From Enterobacteriaceae bacterium (GTDB lineage: Bacteria > Pseudomonadota > Gammaproteobacteria > Enterobacterales > Enterobacteriaceae): a DNA stretch of 55,550 bases. This document shows positions 35,846-44,798 of the stretch, piece after piece (within the stretch, counting starts at the first letter, position 1; every line of letters starts with the position of its first letter). The notes under the pieces are model-generated. The model saw only the letters and a list, made by a program, of their open reading frames with translations, did not search any database and was not told where the DNA came from. The position numbers and the translations under genes are program-made. Where the stretch lies: the NCBI GenBank assembly GCA_031253755.1, contig JAIRVT010000042.1, forward strand, positions 1 through 55,550. The letters run 5' to 3'.

Positions 35846-36871
35846 ATGGCTAACAAATTAAAATTATTATGGGCGAGTATATTTATCGTCGGCCTGATGA
35901 GCAGTTGTCCGGGTTGGGCGGAAGCGCTTTATGGTGGATGCCGATTTTTTCCGGGTGAGGATTCCGGCCTTACACAGGTTTCGTTTGGTTCTCACATCGT
36001 CATTCCTAAGAATCATGCTATTGGTACAACGATCAAGGAAGTCTTTTTAGATCAGCTATACAGAAAAAATTATATTGCCTACTGCAATAAACTCATGCCT
36101 GTATCATGGGATGCTCCGGATTTTTCTCGTGCCCAGTATAATAATGATGCTATTTATGACTCCGGCGTGCCGGGTGTGGGTATTCGCATCAACAATTGGC
36201 CAGATACACTTGGCTACGGTATTGATTGGTTTCCCCGAATATCAAATAATCTATTGCCTTGCTCACCGCCTCCCAAATATCCTGGCTACTACATCTACTA
36301 TTGCGGCCCTACATGGGGTTTTTTAACCGTTCAATTAATTAAAACGGCTCCCACTACAGGTTCAGGAACAATTAGTCCATTGATCCTGACCAGAGCCAGA
36401 TTAGGCAGCAATATTATTCACTCTTTTTATGTGGAAAGCACAAAAATTGAAAGCCCTACTCCAAGTTGTGCCCTTACCAATAAAATCACTCATGTCAATA
36501 TGGGTGATGTCAAGGCAAGCCAGTTTGTCAGTAGAGTCACAGCACCCAGAGACTTTAATTTAGAATTAGATTGTGAAGCAGGCGCTGCGGCCACCATCTT
36601 GCTGGATGGAACGCCACAAGATGGTTCGAGTACTGTCTGGGCATTGGATAACATTGATGACAAAGCCACGGCAACCGGTGTTGGCCTACAAATTTGGTAT
36701 AAAAACCGATTTTTAGCCATTCGCGATCCCAATGCATCCATCAAAGTCAGAAGCAAAGAAGCTGCACGGCATTTTTCGCTGCCACTGTCAGCGCGCTATG
36801 TTCAAACCCGTGAACGAATCACACCGGGCAAAGCCGATGTGACCGTCACCGTGACGTTGACTTATCAGTGA
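35846..36871 (+). CDS. Fimbrial tip adhesin-like subunit
   Basis: The protein of 341 residues has a signal peptide (ending near GWAEA), a unique N-terminal domain of about 190 residues with several Cys, and a C-terminal pilin domain. The pilin part begins at CALTNKITHVNMGDVKASQF and ends with the beta-zipper KADVTVTVTLTYQ. Two-domain subunits at the end of chaperone-usher operons usually act as receptor-binding tip proteins. The receptor is unknown. It is the last gene of the operon. Confidence 0.82.
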   Translation: MANKLKLLWASIFIVGLMSSCPGWAEALYGGCRFFPGEDSGLTQVSFGSHIVIPKNHAIGTTIKEVFLDQLYRKNYIAYCNKLMPVSWDAPDFSRAQYNNDAIYDSGVPGVGIRINNWPDTLGYGIDWFPRISNNLLPCSPPPKYPGYYIYYCGPTWGFLTVQLIKTAPTTGSGTISPLILTRARLGSNIIHSFYVESTKIESPTPSCALTNKITHVNMGDVKASQFVSRVTAPRDFNLELDCEAGAAATILLDGTPQDGSSTVWALDNIDDKATATGVGLQIWYKNRFLAIRDPNASIKVRSKEAARHFSLPLSARYVQTRERITPGKADVTVTVTLTYQ

Positions 36872-36900
36872 GTCACTGTTCTTTTTCCCTCTCCATTTCT

Positions 36901-36935
36901 GCTGGTAGCACATGGATAATATTGGTGCTATCGGC
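36901..36935. terminator. Hairpin between the convergent fimbrial and autotransporter genes
   Basis: GCTGGTAGCAC pairs with GTGCTATCGGC (two G-U pairs) across a 13-nt loop. No T-run follows on the plus strand. Confidence 0.35.
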
Positions 36936-37056
36936 AGGAGAGCCTCCCTGCCTCCACCATTTTATTCTCCAGCAGCACTTTCCGGGCTGCCATTAATGTT
37001 TTAAAAGTAATTTTCTATATTCCTGAATTAGGCGCGGAATGACGGATGATTCACCG

Positions 37057-40000
37057 TCAAAACATATAACGCACGCCGAAGTTTCCATTCAGGTTATTAA
37101 AACCATAATTATCCAAACGTTGCTGCTTACTCAGCTCTCCATATACCGTCAATTGTGGGGTGATTTGCCCGTTAGCACCTACTGCAAATTGCATAGCACT
37201 ACCAACTTGTCCGGCGTTAAATGATTCTTTTGACAACTTAACTGTCGGATTATTATTCCACGTATGCTGATAACTGATACGGGCATAAGGTTCCCATGTT
37301 GTTGTTCCGGGTATTGGATATGACAGTCGTACGCCGGTACGGCTGGTTAAATAAGACATGGTATCCATTTTCACGCCAATACCATCTGAATCTTTGTGAT
37401 TTTTATAATGTATTTTTTGGCCTATTAACTGACTTTGTGGCTGTATCTTCACCCCATTGGTAAACTGGATGCTTTTACCTCCTTCGAGTGAAAAAGACAT
37501 ACTTTTAGCATTTATCTTACCTGCATCATTATCTTTGGCAGTAGATATAGTCCCGTCATACTTATCAAAAGAGACAATGCCATCTGCATACCAACCATTA
37601 TTCCCTTGCCAACTTGCTGTTAAAGCAATACCGCGTGCATCAAGTGATAGTTTACTGTTCTCAATATGTGTGGTTTTGGGTTGGACTTTCGACGTGCCAA
37701 TAGTTCCAGCTAACCCTAAGCGTAAATCATTATTGCTATCAGACAGATGAATCCAATTTCCGCCAATTTGTAAGGCATTTAGGCGTTGATCAAAATCATA
37801 ACCATGCTCATACCAATTTAGATTGCTACGATAGGTGCCATTATTAAAAATGGTTCTGGCGAATACTTCAGAATGTCCATCATAAACATCATTCAGTTTA
37901 TTGCGCCGCACTTCTCCAAGACGGTTATTGAGGCTATCCATCACCATCGAATGATAATTTTGCAATGCCAACCCTGTGACAAGATAAGAACTAGCTTGGG
38001 GCACAATCGCAATTTTATGAGAAGGCTTTTTGTGTATCCCCGGAACGGGTTGACCATCTGCATTAAGATAAGCAGTTTCTAATCGGTAATCCCAGAATAA
38101 CTTGTGATTTAACAGATTTTGATCTTGATCCAGTTTATCCGGGCCATAAGTGAACAGACGATATTGATATGGGCTTTCACTGGCAACAACATAGCCATCT
38201 ACAAGACTAAATGCGTCTGGCGAAGATGAGCCTGCCACCTGAACCAAGGAAATGCCCTCACTTGGCACTTTCTGGTTGTTTAACGACGTATTTGTGTTGC
38301 CACCACTGCCACTCGTTTTCAATACAATTTGTGTCTGGCCTGAGACATTTCCGTCAATTAATAGACGATCTGTATGTTGATTGGTTAATGCACCGCCAAC
38401 ATTGAGTTCAGTATTTAACTGAATTTTACCGCCGCCACTATAATGACCATTTATTTCAAGAGATTTATATTTGTTATCCTCAGGCGCTGAAAAATCAATC
38501 ATCCCCCCATTGGTCAAATTATTTATACCTGTATTCTCATTCAGATGCCAAGTACTGCCAGCATCTTTAAGGTGAATGTCAATCGCTCCCCCATTCGTTC
38601 TTTTTAAATTTCCTGAATAACTACTGCCATTAGCCAGATTAAATCTTAAATAACTGTTAGCTCCATCAGCAATGATATCCCCTGATAATATCTGCTTACT
38701 GGCATTTAAAATTCCATTTGCGCCATTAGTTAAGCGATATAATGCACCACCGGATTTAGCAATCGTAGTATTTGATAAGTTAACCGTACTATTACCATCA
38801 GCAACAATGACATCACTGTTGCTATTGATTTTTCCATTATTCAGACTAAAAATCCCCTCATGTACCGCAATTGCGGGAGCATTACCTGAAGAGATCGTTG
38901 CTTTCTCCATATCAAGCGTGCCTTTATCCACAACAATCCCAGCTAATGCACTGGTATCCTTGAATGCTAACCGCCCCTCACCTTTCTTAGTCAGTATTTG
39001 GTTGGAGCCATTGACTCCGTGCCATACTGTATCTATTTTCTTGTCATCAACGGTAACCGTTCCATTTTTCCGTAGCTCCAATAGACGATTTGAATTAAAA
39101 CTCTTGGATATATTAAGTTCCCCACCATTGAGCACCACTTCTTTTGCAGCAGTGGTATCTCCTAAGTTGTTATCTGCTGAAATTTTTAATATCCCATCTT
39201 CAATACGAGTATTTCCCACATAATGATTATTGCCTGCCAGCTCTAATATGCCACTACCGGTTTTAACGATAAATATTCCTTTTCCCTTTTGATCTGTCGG
39301 GCTTCCAATCACATAGTCAACTATTTGAGCAGAGCCAGATGGGACATCATAATTTAAATTATCATTACTGCCGATAACACCTCCTTGAATAGCCTTACCG
39401 CTATTTCCATTAGTCAATGTAATACCTTTCCAGTTATTTGCTGTTTTTTCATCGGGTGTAATACCAGATTCAGATAAATCTAACCATCCGCCTGCCAACG
39501 TGAATTTTTTCTTAAAAGTATCAGGATTTAAGTTACTCAATACTAATACACCACCATTAATGATAGTGTCTCCGCTGTAAGCGAATGCTTTTTCACCCGA
39601 TAATTTTAATGTCCCTGTATTACTTTTTATTAATGAACCTGAACCATTTATAGCACCTGAATAGACTCCGCTATTAGTGCCATCTACAGTTATATTCTGG
39701 CTGCCTAAATGAATATTGCCATTGCCAGAAATCATCCCCAGAGTAAAACCTTTTGTATCCGCAATATCGAGTGAGCCAACTTGGTTAATATTAAAATCTT
39801 TACCGCTGGCATTGACATTTAAGCCAACCTTTAATGTTCCGCCATTGACAGTTGTAGAGCCTGTGTAACCAAAAGCGTTATTATTTGATAACGTTAACGT
39901 GCCAGCGTTAGTTTTTATTAATGAACCTGTGCCGCTTATATTGCCTGAATAAATGCCATCCTTCGTCCCATCCACCGTTAAATTCTGACTACCTAAATTA

Positions 40001-42885
40001 ATATTACCGTTGCCAAAAATCATGCCCAGAGTAAAACCTTTAGTGTCCACGATATCGAGAGTGCCGTCCTTATTAATATTAAAATCTTTGCCGCTGGCAT
40101 TGGCATTCAGTCCAACCTTTAATTTCCCGTTATTGATGGTTGTGGAACCGGTATAACCGAAGACGTCATTACCTAATAACGTCAGCGTGCTGCTACCATT
40201 TTTAATCAATGATCCACTTCCCTCAATTTTACCTGAAAAATTTGAACCACCGGTGTTATCACCATTAATAGCCAGCGTTGTATTACCTAATTGAATAACA
40301 CCGCCTCCATTAAACTGACTATTTATGCTACCCAAGGTAAAAGTATCCGTGGATTTTGATATATCTAATTTTCCGGCATTATCGAAATAAAACGTTCTAT
40401 TTTGTTGATTATTAACCCCCTCCACTCCCAAAGTTCCTGAGTTAATATAAATATCACCGGTAAAAGCAAGTGATTTTTCACCCAATAACGTTAATGTTCC
40501 CGAGTTATTTTTTATAAGTGATCCAGTACCATTTATACTACCTGAATAGATACCATTGTTTGTGCTATCCACCGTTAAATTCTGACTGCCTAAATTAATG
40601 TTACCGTTACCGGAAATCATACCCAGAGTAAAACCTTTCGTATCTGCAATATCGAGGATCCCGGTATTATTAAGGTTAAAGTCATTACCACTGGCATTAG
40701 CATTCAGGCCAACCTTTAATGTGCCATCATTTACGACTGTAGAGCCATAATTGAATACTTTTTTGCCTGATAAGGTTAATGTTTCACTGCCATTTTTAAC
40801 CAGTGTTCCACTTCCCTTAATTTCCCCCGAAAACGCTGAATCACCGGTATTATCGCCATTAATCGTTAGTACTTTATTACCTAATTCAATAATACCGCCT
40901 CCATCAGATTTACTATTTATGCGACCCAAGGTAAAAGTGTTCGTTGATTTTGATATATCTAATTTTCCGTTGTTATCGAAATAAAAATTTTTATCCAGTG
41001 CCTGAGTGGTTCCTGCTGTTGCTAATATTCCTGAGTTAATATGAATGTCGCCGTTAAAATTAAATGCCTTGTTTCCAGAAAGCGTTAAAGAACCTCGACC
41101 ATTTTGTATCAGATCGCCATTGCCAATTATAGAACCCGCATAAGTTGTTTTTTCAGTACCTTTTATTGACAGATGTTTACCTAATGTAACCTGACCACCT
41201 TCATCCCCAATACTACTCTCAAGTGCCGCTATTTCTACAGTGGATGCTACTAGTTGATTACTGATATCGAATAATCCAAATTTATCTACCCGAATAAGTG
41301 ATTGGGAAATATCATAGGGGCTTTCGCTTAATTCTATTACACTTACATTTAAATCAGAATACCCTTTTACCCATAACGAGTTGCCATTAAAGTTAACATC
41401 ATGCTCTAATCTTACCAACCCACCATCCTCAGCCAAAAGCCCCCAAGAGTTATTTGATTTTGGACTGAATTTGATATTTTTTAAGGTTAAATGACTCCCT
41501 TCAGTAACTTGTAGAATAGAAGATCCAATTCCCGTAACTGAAATATTATCTGGTAAATCTGTATCTGAAAACTGGTATGATTTTCCTTTTTGTAGAGATA
41601 TACCATGTGATTGTGTACCTGTGGTAGAAAGAACCGAATTTTTGCTTAGTGATATATTTCCTGGTTGTTCCATAACTACTGCACTAGAGTTATTACCTGT
41701 TGTGCTAATTTCGACAGCATTACCATTAATTTTACCTCCACCATTTGTTGCAATTATCCCTGCTGAATTATTGCCATGGGTGGTGATCTTCGTTCCTGTT
41801 AACGAATTATTTCCTCCCTTTACTTTTAACCCATTTGAGTTTTCACCATATGTAGTTATTTTCGCGCCCTTCATTACAACACCTCCTCCTTGAGTCACCA
41901 ACTCATATATTTCAATACCAGGTGTGTTTTTTCCATGAGTTGTTATTGAAACAGTTTCACTATCAACCTGTAGCAATGCTTCCGGTAAAGTTAAAAAAAT
42001 ACCACTCGCTACTGCATTATCTCCTGTATAATCATCACCGTGTGTTTCTATTGTAGTGCTCCCCAAGAGAGTAAGTGTTGCATTACCAAGTACTCTTACT
42101 CCGCCTCCTGTTCCTTTATTGATTATATTGGCATCTTTCATTGTTAATTTAGAATTACGTGTGACAGAAACAGTTGCTGGTTCATAAGTACTCATATCCA
42201 TTGTTCCAGAAGAAATAAAACTACCTCCTGTAACTTCTGCTATTAATTTGTTGCTACCTATGTTTTCAATAATTAATGCTCCAGAATTCTTACCTGAAAC
42301 ATTAATATCTGTGTTAATTAATTTCAGTAAACCTGATGAAGTCATCTTTGGGTTCATTTTAATTCCATAACTAGACGAACCTTTTGTTATGATTTTACTA
42401 TCAGTTAATGAAATTAATAACGGAAGATTAGCCGGAGCATGTATGTCAATGCCATTGGAACTATTACCAGATGTGTTAATCGTCAAACCTAAAGCTGTAA
42501 CCTCGTGTTTTCCATTAATGGCAGATAAACTCAAACCATAAGCTAAATTTCCAGTCGTTGTAATATTATTATTTCCACTCCCTTTTGCAATTTCAACATT
42601 ACTGACATCCCAACCCGGCTCACTATCTGTCGTAATAGTATCTCCAACATCCAAAAGACTACCGGTAAATGTCGAATCATAATCTTTGGCATAAACTGGC
42701 TGGACGCTTATTGAAAGCAATAATAAGCTCCCAGCCTTAAAAAAATGTGAAAAGAATGCAGAATTGATAACACGAAATAGCCTATTCTTAGTATACATAA
42801 CAACATCTGAGCTTCTTGCCAACTCAGATGCAACAACGATCACACCAGAACTCCTACTCCTGACCAATTTGTATATTTTATTCAT
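37057..42885 (-). CDS. Giant autotransporter adhesin with repeats
   Basis: The protein of 1942 residues starts with an extended signal peptide region (MNKIYKLVRSRSSGVIVVASELARS), as in large AIDA-type autotransporters. From about residue 60 to 460 short repeats of the form TTxGxNSxGI predict a beta-helix. From about 600 to 1110 five longer units of two alternating types follow (passenger-associated transport repeats such as NGNINLGSQNLTVD and GTLTLSGEKAF). A C-terminal beta-barrel of about 290 residues ends FGVRYMF. It should be displayed on the outer membrane as an adhesin. The ATG at 42885 fits the signal motif; a TTG at 42897 is the only earlier start. It lies 94 bases downstream of the Ig-like/Hint cluster on the same strand. 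Confidence 0.92.
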   Translation of the reverse strand: MNKIYKLVRSRSSGVIVVASELARSSDVVMYTKNRLFRVINSAFFSHFFKAGSLLLLSISVQPVYAKDYDSTFTGSLLDVGDTITTDSEPGWDVSNVEIAKGSGNNNITTTGNLAYGLSLSAINGKHEVTALGLTINTSGNSSNGIDIHAPANLPLLISLTDSKIITKGSSSYGIKMNPKMTSSGLLKLINTDINVSGKNSGALIIENIGSNKLIAEVTGGSFISSGTMDMSTYEPATVSVTRNSKLTMKDANIINKGTGGGVRVLGNATLTLLGSTTIETHGDDYTGDNAVASGIFLTLPEALLQVDSETVSITTHGKNTPGIEIYELVTQGGGVVMKGAKITTYGENSNGLKVKGGNNSLTGTKITTHGNNSAGIIATNGGGKINGNAVEISTTGNNSSAVVMEQPGNISLSKNSVLSTTGTQSHGISLQKGKSYQFSDTDLPDNISVTGIGSSILQVTEGSHLTLKNIKFSPKSNNSWGLLAEDGGLVRLEHDVNFNGNSLWVKGYSDLNVSVIELSESPYDISQSLIRVDKFGLFDISNQLVASTVEIAALESSIGDEGGQVTLGKHLSIKGTEKTTYAGSIIGNGDLIQNGRGSLTLSGNKAFNFNGDIHINSGILATAGTTQALDKNFYFDNNGKLDISKSTNTFTLGRINSKSDGGGIIELGNKVLTINGDNTGDSAFSGEIKGSGTLVKNGSETLTLSGKKVFNYGSTVVNDGTLKVGLNANASGNDFNLNNTGILDIADTKGFTLGMISGNGNINLGSQNLTVDSTNNGIYSGSINGTGSLIKNNSGTLTLLGEKSLAFTGDIYINSGTLGVEGVNNQQNRTFYFDNAGKLDISKSTDTFTLGSINSQFNGGGVIQLGNTTLAINGDNTGGSNFSGKIEGSGSLIKNGSSTLTLLGNDVFGYTGSTTINNGKLKVGLNANASGKDFNINKDGTLDIVDTKGFTLGMIFGNGNINLGSQNLTVDGTKDGIYSGNISGTGSLIKTNAGTLTLSNNNAFGYTGSTTVNGGTLKVGLNVNASGKDFNINQVGSLDIADTKGFTLGMISGNGNIHLGSQNITVDGTNSGVYSGAINGSGSLIKSNTGTLKLSGEKAFAYSGDTIINGGVLVLSNLNPDTFKKKFTLAGGWLDLSESGITPDEKTANNWKGITLTNGNSGKAIQGGVIGSNDNLNYDVPSGSAQIVDYVIGSPTDQKGKGIFIVKTGSGILELAGNNHYVGNTRIEDGILKISADNNLGDTTAAKEVVLNGGELNISKSFNSNRLLELRKNGTVTVDDKKIDTVWHGVNGSNQILTKKGEGRLAFKDTSALAGIVVDKGTLDMEKATISSGNAPAIAVHEGIFSLNNGKINSNSDVIVADGNSTVNLSNTTIAKSGGALYRLTNGANGILNASKQILSGDIIADGANSYLRFNLANGSSYSGNLKRTNGGAIDIHLKDAGSTWHLNENTGINNLTNGGMIDFSAPEDNKYKSLEINGHYSGGGKIQLNTELNVGGALTNQHTDRLLIDGNVSGQTQIVLKTSGSGGNTNTSLNNQKVPSEGISLVQVAGSSSPDAFSLVDGYVVASESPYQYRLFTYGPDKLDQDQNLLNHKLFWDYRLETAYLNADGQPVPGIHKKPSHKIAIVPQASSYLVTGLALQNYHSMVMDSLNNRLGEVRRNKLNDVYDGHSEVFARTIFNNGTYRSNLNWYEHGYDFDQRLNALQIGGNWIHLSDSNNDLRLGLAGTIGTSKVQPKTTHIENSKLSLDARGIALTASWQGNNGWYADGIVSFDKYDGTISTAKDNDAGKINAKSMSFSLEGGKSIQFTNGVKIQPQSQLIGQKIHYKNHKDSDGIGVKMDTMSYLTSRTGVRLSYPIPGTTTWEPYARISYQHTWNNNPTVKLSKESFNAGQVGSAMQFAVGANGQITPQLTVYGELSKQQRLDNYGFNNLNGNFGVRYMF
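39550..41150 (-). repeat. Interleaved passenger repeats of the giant autotransporter
   Basis: Two repeat types of about 300 bp alternate. Type A (protein motif TKGFTLGMISGNGNINLGSQ) occurs near 39560-39850, 39850-40150 and 40450-40750. Type B (motif FTLGRINS...GGGIIELGN, then TINGDNTG) occurs near 40150-40450 and 40750-41050. Nucleotide identity is high enough to be visible by eye, so homologous recombination could change copy number. Confidence 0.75.
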
Positions 42886-42979
42886 GATAGCGACCAATAT
42901 ATGAAATGTTCAATGAACTGAAGATAGAGATTTTGTTTATATCAATCGCTAAGTGTAGTCATAAAATTACTTTTTATCA

Positions 42980-44392
42980 TTATGATGAAGATAAAGATGC
43001 ATCGTTCAAACGTAACTGTAGAATCTGAGAGTAGTTTTCTCCATTAACTATGTACTGAGCCTGAAATGTGCCTTCTTTACCACTCTTACTCATCGCAAAT
43101 CCTTCCAAATCAACTTGCTGAAATAATACGGTAAATCCATCAGTTAATTCAGAGTCAATGACAGTATGTGTAGCAGTCAGCAGTGCTGTTTTAGGTGAAT
43201 TAGAATTAACAAAATATGCATTTAGATAAATGTTAGTGATAACCTCATCCCCCTTTTCAATACTATCATAACGTGGAATGTTAATTTCTAGTCCACCAAC
43301 AATGTGTGCATAATTAACTACGGTTCCAGGTTTGACTAAACATGGAGCTTCTAAATTACCTAATTTTTCTGGCCTATACTCCCCCACACTTCCAGTTACT
43401 TTAAATTTCAGCGTTTCTGAGTCAGAACCGTTATCATCTCTATCATTAAGAATATAAGCAATAAAATTATCAGCGTAATTTGTTTTAAAAAATTTTTTAT
43501 TAACATTAAAGGAATATATCCCATCAATTTTTTTAAAATAAGACACATAAGGAATTTGATTATTTATCATGATTGCAATTTTAGCTCCATGATATTCTAT
43601 ATCAGGCTCAGGAATAATAACCTCTACTAAATCACCTTTTATTTTATCTAAATCCAACACTCCATTGATATCAATATTAGATAAACTAGGTGCTCCAAAT
43701 AATCGACTTGATGCTATTTTATCACCAATATAAGTAAAAACAGCGTAATATGACTTAACAAATGAACGATTATATGCTCCTATATTAAATTCAATAATAG
43801 CTGGGGATGTATTCGAAAGATTTATCGTAACCTGACCATTTTCATTAGTCTGAAAAACATATCCATTTATTTTTTCATCATATTTAACAATATCCTTAGG
43901 ATGAACCTCAATCGGAAGAGTTCGTTGGCCTTTTAGTTTTAGTGGGTAATTGTTTAATGGAGTATTATCGTCATCAACAACATGAATAGTGATAGCAATA
44001 GAACTTTTTACATCTTCCGGATCGTAATTTTCAGTTGGAGTACAATATGTAGAATTCAAACTGGACGTAATCGTAGAATTTACCATTTTATATATAGCAC
44101 TATAATGATCAGGATCAGTGATATCATTTTCTACATAAACCGATATTAATAAATTATTATCTATTTCATCACCTGTTATTAAATAATTTGTAGAGAGGCC
44201 ATTTTTATTTATCGGTGTGGAATTCTTCGTAAACTTAATATTACCAATATCTGAACCAGATGGAAAGGTTAACCACTTTACCATTTTACTATTTATATTT
44301 CCATTAACTTTGACTGTAATAGCCCTTCTTGATTCGGTATCTAAAACATCACTGGATAATGGAGAAATAAAGTCAACATCATATTTATTCAT
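42980..44392 (-). CDS. Ig-like multidomain protein, paralogue C
   Basis: The protein of 470 residues has no signal peptide and no membrane segment, and its composition is beta-rich. It shares the architecture of the proteins at 46597-48072 and 48184-49371: an N-terminal Ig-like domain, a second domain with a Big_1-like turn (TNENGQVTINLS), a third beginning GVLDLDKIKGDLVEVIIP, and a C-terminal domain (GLEINIPRYDSIEKGDEV, later GTFQAQYIVNGENYSQILQLRLN). AGGA lies 10 bases before the ATG. It is the most divergent of the three and the last gene of the cluster before the giant autotransporter. Function unknown. Confidence 0.75.
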   Translation of the reverse strand: MNKYDVDFISPLSSDVLDTESRRAITVKVNGNINSKMVKWLTFPSGSDIGNIKFTKNSTPINKNGLSTNYLITGDEIDNNLLISVYVENDITDPDHYSAIYKMVNSTITSSLNSTYCTPTENYDPEDVKSSIAITIHVVDDDNTPLNNYPLKLKGQRTLPIEVHPKDIVKYDEKINGYVFQTNENGQVTINLSNTSPAIIEFNIGAYNRSFVKSYYAVFTYIGDKIASSRLFGAPSLSNIDINGVLDLDKIKGDLVEVIIPEPDIEYHGAKIAIMINNQIPYVSYFKKIDGIYSFNVNKKFFKTNYADNFIAYILNDRDDNGSDSETLKFKVTGSVGEYRPEKLGNLEAPCLVKPGTVVNYAHIVGGLEINIPRYDSIEKGDEVITNIYLNAYFVNSNSPKTALLTATHTVIDSELTDGFTVLFQQVDLEGFAMSKSGKEGTFQAQYIVNGENYSQILQLRLNDASLSSS

Positions 44393-44415
44393 ACATATAA
44401 ATCCTGATTTTAATG

Positions 44416-44724
44416 TTAAAATGAGTTATTACATTTATCTTCTGTAACAGAAACCGTCGCCGATGTGGCATGTTGAATTATATTATCATTTTTATCAAAA
44501 GCAAAAAGTGTAATGGTACAATAATCATTAGTTTTCATAATGTAAGGAATTTGACAAGATACAGAATTAGGATCATGAATAAATATATTAGTTAAAGAAC
44601 CTCGAGAAATCCTTGATCCTATTTGAGCAATAAAACCAGCTCCATCCGTAAATCGAATGCCATGCCAAAAAATAAAAATAAATCCTTTATCATTATAAGT
44701 TGCTTCGTTAATAATAATAGACAT
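44416..44724 (-). CDS. Small protein of the Hint/Ig-like cluster
   Basis: The protein of 102 residues is not recognised. It has no signal peptide or membrane segment, has three Cys (QIPY-adjacent Cys, DYC and the near-terminal DKC), and a predicted beta-rich fold (FIFIFWHGIRF, TNIFIHDP, TITLFAFDKND). AAGGAT precedes the ATG. It lies 74 bases after the Hint gene, beyond a terminator-like hairpin, and 23 bases before paralogue C. It may be a partner or one-domain relative of the Ig-like proteins. Confidence 0.6.
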   Translation of the reverse strand: MSIIINEATYNDKGFIFIFWHGIRFTDGAGFIAQIGSRISRGSLTNIFIHDPNSVSCQIPYIMKTNDYCTITLFAFDKNDNIIQHATSATVSVTEDKCNNSF

Positions 44725-44754
44725 TTTTAATATCCTTGTTATTATTGATATAAA

Positions 44755-44791
44755 AAAGGAAAGAAGAATTATTTAGTTACCTCTTTCCTTT
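44755..44791 (-). terminator. Intrinsic terminator after the Hint gene
   Basis: On the minus strand AAAGGAAAGA pairs with TCTTTCCTTT across a 17-nt loop and is followed by TTTTATATC. It sits between the Hint gene and the small protein gene, so downstream genes depend on read-through or a separate promoter. Confidence 0.7.
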
Positions 44792-44798
44792 CAAATAA

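Noticed and set aside
38672..39223. A 183-codon plus-strand frame opposite the giant autotransporter
   Set aside because: It is a mirror of repetitive coding sequence with no ribosome-binding site.
39550..41150. Regularly spaced repeats considered as a CRISPR array
   Set aside because: The units are about 300 bp, lie inside one open frame and encode autotransporter passenger repeats.
44416..44724. The small protein as a PixA-type inclusion protein of Xenorhabdus
   Set aside because: No clear match to the PixA/AidA pattern could be seen, and the length is too short.
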